Shown piece by piece: positions 1 to 4,774 of a stretch of DNA of 5,259 nucleotides. The notes beneath the pieces were generated by a model. The model was given only the letters and a program-made list of their open reading frames with translations, had not been told where the DNA came from and searched no databases. Where the stretch lies: the NCBI GenBank assembly GCA_937916025.1, contig CALGGX010000543.1, forward strand, positions 1-5,259. The letters are read 5' to 3'. The stretch's first letter is position 1, and every line of letters begins with the position of its first letter. The translations under genes and the position numbers were made by a program. The DNA is from an uncultured Selenomonadales bacterium. Lineage in GTDB: Bacteria; Bacillota_C; Negativicutes; Selenomonadales; Selenomonadaceae.

Positions 1-71
1 ATGCGTAATGCGTAATTAAAAACCCCGTCACTCTCTAATTACGAATTACGAATTACTAATTACGAATTAAA
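1..71. repeat. AATTACG heptamer repeat array, with inverted copy
   Basis: Five heptamers lie head to tail at 37-71: AATTACG, AATTACG, AATTACT, AATTACG and a degenerate AATTAAA. The first 18 bases hold a related pattern, ATGCGTA twice followed by ATTA, and include CGTAATTA at 11-18. This is the exact reverse complement of TAATTACG at 36-43 and 57-64, so the two halves could pair as an 8-bp stem. Short tandem heptanucleotide repeats of this general kind are known in intergenic regions of several bacterial groups. No coding potential is seen. The repeat may begin to the left of the window. Confidence 0.75.
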
Positions 72-103
72 AAAGTCCTGCCAATCAAACGGCGGGACTT
101 TTT
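70..103 (+). terminator. Intrinsic terminator, usable on both strands
   Basis: A 13-bp stem pairs 70-82 (AAAAAGTCCTGCC) with 91-103 (GGCGGGACTTTTT) with one T-G wobble, around the 8-base loop at 83-90. The T-run at 99-103 follows the G+C-rich stem on the plus strand, and A6 at 69-74 gives a U-tract on the other strand. No gene in the window reads leftward into it, so it most likely ends a plus-strand gene located left of the window and insulates the small-ORF/tadA unit. Confidence 0.85.
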
Positions 104-106
104 CGT

Positions 107-135
107 TTAACAAAGGCGGCGTGAATGACGATAAC
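107..135 (+). promoter_or_regulatory. Candidate sigma-70-type promoter for the small ORF and tadA
   Basis: TTAACA at 107-112 matches five of six bases of the -35 consensus. After a 17-bp spacer, GATAAC at 130-135 matches four of six of the -10 consensus. This places a start of transcription near 142, just after the terminator and about 30 bases before the first start codon. An 11-base palindrome, ATAACAGTTAT (131-141), overlaps the -10 and the likely start site and could be an operator, though such a short palindrome can arise by chance. Only sequence match and position support this call. Confidence 0.4.
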
Positions 136-173
136 AGTTATGAACGCCGGAACTACGGAAGGAGATGGCAGTC

Positions 174-437
174 ATGGTTGAAAAGATCGAACGTGTCGCA
201 CGCGTCAAAGGGATTGAAAACGACGTAAGCAGACGCTTCAACCGCAAAAACGGTCGGGGCGGCAATGACGGCGACAAAAAACAATTCGAGAGTACCTTGA
301 ACTCGGCAGTCAGGCGTCAAGCGGCGGCAGTAAAAAGCGTCGGCGACTCAGACTCTTTCGAGATCCGCACCTTCGCCACGCACTCGCTGTTTTATCGCAT
401 GAACTCACTCGACGAACTGCTCGCTTACGCGCAATAG
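174..437 (+). CDS. Small basic hypothetical protein upstream of tadA (87 aa)
   Basis: I do not recognise this family. The start at 174 is chosen because GGAAGGAG at 157-164 lies 9 bases upstream; the ATG at 165 directly abuts that site and would be badly placed. The protein begins MVEKIERVARVKGI. Residues 20-55 are rich in Arg, Lys, Gly, Asn and Asp and look flexible. The C-terminal part (62-87) is more hydrophobic, with FEIRTFATHSLFYRMNSLDEL, and could fold or bind a partner. No signal peptide, membrane segment, cysteine or known catalytic motif is visible. It ends 11 bases before the tadA start, and its stop overlaps the tadA ribosome binding site, so the two are probably co-transcribed and translationally linked. 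The strong ribosome binding site and operon position argue that it is a real gene; its function is unknown. Confidence 0.7.
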   Translation: MVEKIERVARVKGIENDVSRRFNRKNGRGGNDGDKKQFESTLNSAVRRQAAAVKSVGDSDSFEIRTFATHSLFYRMNSLDELLAYAQ

Positions 438-440
438 GAG
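436..440 (+). promoter_or_regulatory. tadA ribosome binding site that decides the start
   Basis: AGGAG at 436-440 overlaps the last two bases of the upstream TAG stop and sits 8 bases before the ATG at 449. This favours 449 over the in-frame GTG at 440, which lies inside the site itself. Confidence 0.8.
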
Positions 441-448
441 TGATATTC

Positions 449-913
449 ATGACGGACGAACGATATATGTCAATGGCACTTGAAGAGGCGTCGACAGCAT
501 TTGACGCGGGCGAGGTACCAATCGGAGCCGTTCTCGTTAATGAGAGCGGCTTCGTCATTTCCAAAGCGCGAAATCGCATCGAAGAGCTCAACGACGCCAC
601 GCAACATGCAGAGTTGATTGCAATCCGCGCGGCGTGTGAAAAGCTCGGGCGGCGGCGATTGTCCGATTGCACGTTGTACTCGACGCTCGAGCCGTGTCCG
701 ATGTGCGCGGGCGCGTTGGTAATGAGCCGAGTACGGCGATTGGTGTACGGCGCGCCGGACTCGAGAGCGGGAGCAGTCGATTCGATCTTCAACATCGTCG
801 ACCATCCCGCACTCAATCATCGACTCGAAATCCGCGCGGGCGTACTGGAAGATCAATGTCGGGAACTGCTGAAGCGATTCTTCATTCGAGCCCGAGAACT
901 TCCGAATTCATGA
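449..913 (+). CDS. tadA: tRNA-specific adenosine deaminase TadA
   Basis: TadA deaminates adenosine-34 in the anticodon wobble position of tRNA-Arg(ACG) to inosine, allowing one tRNA to read the CGU, CGC and CGA codons; it acts in the cytoplasm as a homodimer. The 154-aa product is of normal length for the family. The zinc-binding cytidine/deoxycytidylate-deaminase motif is complete: H53-A-E55 (catalytic glutamate E55) and P82-C83-P-M-C86. The N-terminal AFDAGEVPIGAVLV stretch and the conserved RN at 41-42, followed by HAE and then EPCPMCAGAL, are typical of TadA rather than of free-nucleoside cytidine deaminases. It follows the small ORF by 11 bases. Its last 32 bases overlap the 3' end of the minus-strand restriction-modification gene. 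Abundant CGC and CGA codons in the window fit an organism that relies on inosine decoding. Confidence 0.95.
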   Translation: MTDERYMSMALEEASTAFDAGEVPIGAVLVNESGFVISKARNRIEELNDATQHAELIAIRAACEKLGRRRLSDCTLYSTLEPCPMCAGALVMSRVRRLVYGAPDSRAGAVDSIFNIVDHPALNHRLEIRAGVLEDQCRELLKRFFIRARELPNS

Positions 914-3900
914 TCGACAACGCCTGCCGCTCGAGTTGATACGCCTCGAAACGTCGTTCATTCGCCTCGAGCGCGAGCGCATTGATCCGAGATTGCACCG
1001 AGCGATCCGACAACAGCGGCACCGGCACCGCGCGGACGTGATGTAATTCGATGTGAGGGACGACCGCACCGTAAGCATTTCGACGTATCAATTCATGCGC
1101 ATAATCCGTTGACAAAAAAACACTCACATATCCGGCAATGTCTTTGCTCGACGGAACCAGCCGAATAATGTCATGCGTCATCGCCCACGAATCCCAATGT
1201 CTCGGAACGAGAACAACCTTCCCGATCGTCCCGCTGCATGTGATTAATATCATGCCTTCGCGGATCATCAGTTCGTTGTGAATTTTTATTTCGTGTTGAG
1301 AGACTGACAGATATTTTTTTTCAGACGGATCGAGCTCTCCGATGCTCCTCCCTCCGAAGAACGGAATTCCATGTCCTTCGTCGACATAGACGCGCTTGAA
1401 ACGCCCGGGCAATATCACTTTGCGGCTGATGCGTCGATCGCCGACCGTCGTCAACTCCGCCGCGTGTAGTTTCAGATGCTCGACAATCCGATCGACAATC
1501 GGCACGTGATACGATGCATCTAAACGCCGACTCGCAAAGATATTGCTCAATTTGACGGAAAAGCCCATGCCTTTCGATTGGAACCGGTCGATCGGCGGGA
1601 GCTCGAGCGCGTCGATCAACAGTCTCTCGGCTTCATCAAGGAGATCGTTGGACTCGTCGCGGAGCTCGTAAGATTGAACGATCAAGTCGTGAATGCGCCG
1701 CTTCAACTCGAAAGGAGGATCGGGAATCGGGATTTCGGCTAAATGCTCCGGCTCAACGTGAGGAATCACCGCGCCGTACGTGCACGAGCGAATGAGCGTC
1801 TGCCCCGTCCGCGACTTCAGAAATGTGTAAAGAAAACCGGCGGCGCACTCCGCATTTACATCGATGCGCACAAGATCGTGACTGAAAATCTTGCTGTCGA
1901 GCGTTCGAGACACGTACGAGACATTGCCGATCGTTCCAGAGCATGTCATCAACAATTGCCCTTTGCGAACTTTTAAATCATCGATATCGATTTCCGTTTT
2001 TTCGGAAATGAAACCGTCAGGCGACGGTTTTATTTCAACTATCGAGGACGGCTGGTAAATCGGCAGATCGGATTTCGGCATCCAAACTCTTTTAAAGCGA
2101 CTGCAAACATAAGCGTCGGCAATTTCTTTAAATGCCTTGTACTTCCCTCCGCGCACGAGTTGCATGGCGTTTCGCGCTTCGACATCGAAGACACCGGCAT
2201 CGAGTCGTCTGCCGCGCTCGATGATCTCTGACAACTTGACGGCGCAACATTTCAGCTCACTCCGCGCGGAGCGGATTTTTTTTTTCCAATCGATGAAGGC
2301 GCGAACGACTTGCGGCGTCTGATCGTCACTGATTTTTTTGCCGTCGACGAGGATTTCATTGCCGTCGGCATCGCGCAGGAATGTCGGATTGCCGCGCTTG
2401 TCATGCCCCACGCGCGCGACCGGAGCCATAAACACTTCGTAATCGTCGGGCGTCGGAGTCGCGGCTGATTTTTTTTGCAGAATGAGCACGGAAGTTTGCG
2501 TGCCGTTGCGCGGCTGAAAAGTATCGGCGTGCAGATCGATGCTGGCGATGATGCGGTGATTGCGAATGATCCACTCGCGAATGTACTCGAGCCCGGGCGA
2601 GCCGAGGATTGAATCGGGTAAGACAATGCCCATGCGTCCGCCCGGCTTCAGCAATTGCGTGCAACGCTCGATGAAGAGAATCTCCGGCGGCACGCTCGAT
2701 TGCAATTGACTCGTCATCTCCCAAGCGTTGAGATCGGGATGGAATTTCCAGATGTGCGCGAGCTCGAATTGCCGCAAGATGTTGTCGTCTTTGATCGGGA
2801 TTTTACTGCCGAACGGCGGATTGGTGACGATCACGTCGAAGAGCGCGATCGAATTGTGAGTGCGGAGCGCGGACGGCTCAATGTCGAGCGCATCGGCGAG
2901 ACGACGGCGAAATTCTTCCGACCACTCGTGCGGCGGCAGGAGCGAGTTCGTCTGCAGGATATTGCCCGAGCCGTCATTGTTCATGACCATGTTCATTTTT
3001 GTCGCCTTGACGAGATCGGGATTGAGATCGAAGCCGAAGTAATTGGTCGAGGCTTCTTCGGCAATGCGCTCATTAAACATGCGCTTGACTTGATCATCCC
3101 AGCCGGAGCGATCGCCGAATTCCGCGCGGAAATTTTGTTCGATCAGCTCGATGGCGTGAGTCATGGCGATAACCAAAAAGCCGCCGGTGCCGCAGGAACT
3201 GTCGAGTACGCGTTCGCCGAGTTGCGGTTCAATCATGCCGACGACCATCTTCATGACGTTGCGCGGAGTGAAAAACTCGCCGCGATCGCCGCGCAAATTC
3301 GCCCCGACAATTTCTTCATACGCCTTGCCCTTGATGTCGATGTCGGTGTTGAGCAGACTGTATTTCTGAAGTTCGGCGACGATGTGCGCCAGCGAGCGCG
3401 GTTGCAATTTAATGCGATCGTTCTGCTCGAAAATCCTGCCGTAATGTTTTTTGACGCGCTCGAAGATTTTCGAGATGCGCTTGTACACGGTGAGTTGACC
3501 GTCGGGATTGGAGCGTTCTTTGGACGTGGTGAAAAATTCGAGCGGATCGGGAATGCGGCGTTCGTCTTCGATTTTGCAGAAGATGATCTTCAACAGCTCG
3601 AAAAACGCCGGTTGCTTTTGAAGCCCGTCGTTTGCATAGATGTGATTGTGGCAGGTGCGGAAGACGAACAGGAGATTGTCGTCGGCGGCATTTTTGAGGC
3701 TCTTGCGCGTCGGTCGATCGATCTCCTCAATCGAGCCTTCGGCGGACGGAATGTCGTTGTACTCTTCAAAGGCGATCTGCCCTTCGGAGTCGAGCGTCTT
3801 GCGGAAGACGAATTTTTGAATGCTGTTCGTCCACATGCCCCACTCGCAATTGGGGCAGGCGGACATGTACGATTGCAATTGGGCGACGCCGTCTTTTTCG

Positions 3901-4199
3901 GAGCGCGCCTCGATGTTCTCGCGCTTGCACTCGATGATGATTTTGATGTTGTTTTGCGAGTGTTCGGCGGCATTTCGATCCCACACGACGATATCGGCGC
4001 GGGGCTTGCGGGAGCCGAGTTGCAGAGTGTATTCGACGGCGAGTTGCCTCGGATTGTATCGATGTTCATCGACGAGCCGCTTTTCGATTGTTTGACGGAC
4101 ATATTCCTCGGGCGTGTCGTTTCGGAATTTGCCGTCGACGTAATCTTGAATTTTGCCGTCGGGAATGGTTTTTGCGTGTTCGTTCATATCAATCGACAT
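882..4199 (-). CDS. Single-chain R-M-S restriction-modification enzyme (type IIB/IIG-like)
   Basis: An 1105-aa fusion of nuclease, adenine methyltransferase and specificity subunit. Residues about 15-135 resemble the N-terminal domain of type I HsdR proteins: E56, then D69 in RADIVVWD, and E90-C-K92 in IIIECKRE form a PD-(D/E)xK-like set. Residues 280-600 are an HsdM-type N6-adenine methyltransferase with GEFFTPRNV (308-316), SAM-binding motif I DSSCGTGGF (333-341) and catalytic motif IV NPPFG (460-464). Residues about 660-870 and 880-1100 are two HsdS-like target-recognition half-subunits, each ending in an amphipathic helix. No Walker or helicase motifs are present, so a translocating type I enzyme is unlikely. 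The closest known architecture is the R-M-S fusions of type IIB/IIG enzymes such as AloI or CjeI. The start at 4199 overlaps the acetyltransferase stop by 11 bp and has only a weak GAG upstream; the ATG at 4187 (M5) is an alternative. Translation is probably coupled. The recognition site cannot be predicted. An A10 run encodes K639-K641. Confidence 0.9.
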   Translation of the reverse strand: MSIDMNEHAKTIPDGKIQDYVDGKFRNDTPEEYVRQTIEKRLVDEHRYNPRQLAVEYTLQLGSRKPRADIVVWDRNAAEHSQNNIKIIIECKRENIEARSEKDGVAQLQSYMSACPNCEWGMWTNSIQKFVFRKTLDSEGQIAFEEYNDIPSAEGSIEEIDRPTRKSLKNAADDNLLFVFRTCHNHIYANDGLQKQPAFFELLKIIFCKIEDERRIPDPLEFFTTSKERSNPDGQLTVYKRISKIFERVKKHYGRIFEQNDRIKLQPRSLAHIVAELQKYSLLNTDIDIKGKAYEEIVGANLRGDRGEFFTPRNVMKMVVGMIEPQLGERVLDSSCGTGGFLVIAMTHAIELIEQNFRAEFGDRSGWDDQVKRMFNERIAEEASTNYFGFDLNPDLVKATKMNMVMNNDGSGNILQTNSLLPPHEWSEEFRRRLADALDIEPSALRTHNSIALFDVIVTNPPFGSKIPIKDDNILRQFELAHIWKFHPDLNAWEMTSQLQSSVPPEILFIERCTQLLKPGGRMGIVLPDSILGSPGLEYIREWIIRNHRIIASIDLHADTFQPRNGTQTSVLILQKKSAATPTPDDYEVFMAPVARVGHDKRGNPTFLRDADGNEILVDGKKISDDQTPQVVRAFIDWKKKIRSARSELKCCAVKLSEIIERGRRLDAGVFDVEARNAMQLVRGGKYKAFKEIADAYVCSRFKRVWMPKSDLPIYQPSSIVEIKPSPDGFISEKTEIDIDDLKVRKGQLLMTCSGTIGNVSYVSRTLDSKIFSHDLVRIDVNAECAAGFLYTFLKSRTGQTLIRSCTYGAVIPHVEPEHLAEIPIPDPPFELKRRIHDLIVQSYELRDESNDLLDEAERLLIDALELPPIDRFQSKGMGFSVKLSNIFASRRLDASYHVPIVDRIVEHLKLHAAELTTVGDRRISRKVILPGRFKRVYVDEGHGIPFFGGRSIGELDPSEKKYLSVSQHEIKIHNELMIREGMILITCSGTIGKVVLVPRHWDSWAMTHDIIRLVPSSKDIAGYVSVFLSTDYAHELIRRNAYGAVVPHIELHHVRAVPVPLLSDRSVQSRINALALEANERRFEAYQLERQALSIMNSEVLGLE
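900..1577 (-). other. Second target-recognition half-subunit of the R-M-S enzyme
   Basis: Residues about 875-1100. The same markers recur in the same order: RRLDASYHVP (891-900), RFKRV (933-937), GMILITCSGTIGKV (982-995), YGAVVPHIELHHV (1043-1055) and a final helix (about 1065-1097). The SGTIG and YGAV motifs lie exactly 235 residues after their counterparts in the first half. The underlying codons have diverged, so this is an old duplication or assembly and not a recent DNA repeat. Confidence 0.75.
1590..2222 (-). other. First target-recognition half-subunit of the R-M-S enzyme
   Basis: Residues about 660-870. It opens with RRLDAGVFD (664-672), carries RFKRV (701-705), GQLLMTCSGTIGNV (747-760) and YGAVIPHVEPEHL (808-820), and closes with a charged helix from about 830 to 865. 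This is the domain order of one HsdS half: a variable recognition domain followed by a conserved spacer helix. The boundaries are approximate. Confidence 0.75.
2261..2285 (+). terminator. Terminator-like hairpin plus T10 on the antisense strand
   Basis: On the plus strand TCCGC (2261-2265) can pair with GCGGA (2271-2275) around the loop at 2266-2270, followed directly by ten T residues. An alternative fold uses the perfect 12-bp palindrome CTCCGCGCGGAG at 2260-2271. It is antisense to the R-M-S gene and would stop rightward transcription, for example read-through from tadA. The stem is short, and coding constraint alone may explain the sequence. Confidence 0.3.
2276..2285 (-). repeat. Ten-base homopolymer (A10 on the sense strand) inside the R-M-S gene
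   Basis: T10 on the plus strand is A10 in the restriction-modification mRNA, reading TGG-AAA-AAA-AAA-ATC (W638, K639-K641, I642). It is the longest homopolymer I found in the window; A8 runs occur near 1314-1321 and 2469-2476. In both altered frames a stop follows quickly: at 2252-2254 after loss of one A and at 2257-2259 after gain of one A. The reading frame is intact in this copy. Confidence 0.9.
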
Positions 4200-4755
4200 C
4201 GTTCTCGAGAGTTTTGATCAATTTCGCGGGCACGCCTCCGACGAGAGAATTATCCGGCACGTCTTTTGTTACGACCGCGCCCGCCGCAATCACGACATTA
4301 TTGCCGATGGTAATGCCCGGCAGAATGGTGACGTTGGCTCCGATCCAAACGTCGTTGCCGATCGAAACCGGCGTTGCAATGCCGAGATGCTGCCGCCTTC
4401 CGCGCGGATTGAGCGGATGTCCGATCGTCGTGATGAGAGTGTGCGGACCGATCATGACGTTATCGCCGATGCGCACTTCGCGAATGTCGAGGATCGTGAC
4501 GTTGTAATTCGCCAAAAAATTGTCGCCGACGTGAATGTTCTTGCCGTTATCGCAATTGAAAACCGGCAACACAACCGGATTCTCGCCGACGCTTCCGAAC
4601 AGTTCTCGGATTGCGGCTTGCACGTTTTCATGATCGGTGACGTCGGTCGAATTGAGTTTCTGACAGCGTTGCACGGCGCGGAGTTTGCGCGCATCGACGC
4701 CGGGATCGGTTATGTCAAACGGCAATCCCGCGTCCAATTTTTCAAGTTCGGTCAT
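4189..4755 (-). CDS. Sugar O-acetyltransferase, left-handed beta-helix (maltose/galactoside acetyltransferase type)
   Basis: This 188-aa protein has the usual length and layout of Maa/LacA-type O-acetyltransferases, which move an acetyl group from acetyl-CoA to a sugar hydroxyl in the cytoplasm. An N-terminal helical region (MTELEKLDAGLPFD, residues 1-14, then 15-57) precedes a hexapeptide-repeat beta-helix: NIHVGDNF (73-80), VRIGDNVMIGP (94-104), VSIGNDVWIGANVTILPGITIGNNVVI (130-156) and a final AAGAVVTKDVPDNSLVGGVPAKLI (157-180). H113 in TTIGHPL is at the position of the catalytic histidine. The start at 4755 is favoured over 4797 because AAGGAG at 4765-4770 lies 9 bases upstream; the longer start would overlap the previous gene by 23 bp. 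Next to a glycerophosphotransferase, it probably decorates a surface glycan, but the true acceptor cannot be read from the sequence. Confidence 0.9.
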   Translation of the reverse strand: MTELEKLDAGLPFDITDPGVDARKLRAVQRCQKLNSTDVTDHENVQAAIRELFGSVGENPVVLPVFNCDNGKNIHVGDNFLANYNVTILDIREVRIGDNVMIGPHTLITTIGHPLNPRGRRQHLGIATPVSIGNDVWIGANVTILPGITIGNNVVIAAGAVVTKDVPDNSLVGGVPAKLIKTLENDVD

Positions 4756-4764
4756 TGAGATCAA

Positions 4765-4770
4765 CTCCTT
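4765..4770 (-). promoter_or_regulatory. Ribosome binding site deciding the acetyltransferase start
   Basis: Reads AAGGAG on the minus strand, inside the 19-bp gap between the two genes and 9 bases before the ATG at 4755. It is much better placed for this start than for the ATG at 4797. Confidence 0.8.
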
Positions 4771-4774
4771 GTTT

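Noticed and set aside
1..71. CRISPR array
   Set aside because: Repeat units are only seven bases and contiguous, with no unique spacers.
310..856. Two minus-strand open frames (310-816 and 470-856) over tadA and the small ORF
   Set aside because: They are antisense to tadA, which has intact zinc-binding motifs and a strong ribosome binding site. Both are low-complexity, Arg/Ser-rich shadows.
2252..2626. Frameshifted pseudogene or a separate gene in the R-M-S region, suggested by open frames in the other minus-strand frames
   Set aside because: The 1105-codon frame is continuous and contains every expected motif in order. The other frames are shadows, although the one ending at 2252 defines where a one-base slip would terminate.
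882..4199. Classical type I restriction system
   Set aside because: No separate hsdR or hsdS gene and no helicase motifs are seen; specificity and nuclease-like domains are fused to the methyltransferase.
2655..4217. 520-aa open frame on the plus strand opposite the R-M-S gene
   Set aside because: It is a mirror frame of a clearly recognised methyltransferase gene. It has no ribosome binding site and no recognisable domains, and its composition is that expected from the codon use of the real gene.
4153..4758. 201-aa open frame on the plus strand opposite the acetyltransferase
   Set aside because: It lies antisense to a complete beta-helix acetyltransferase, has no family motifs, and its openness follows from codon bias on the other strand.
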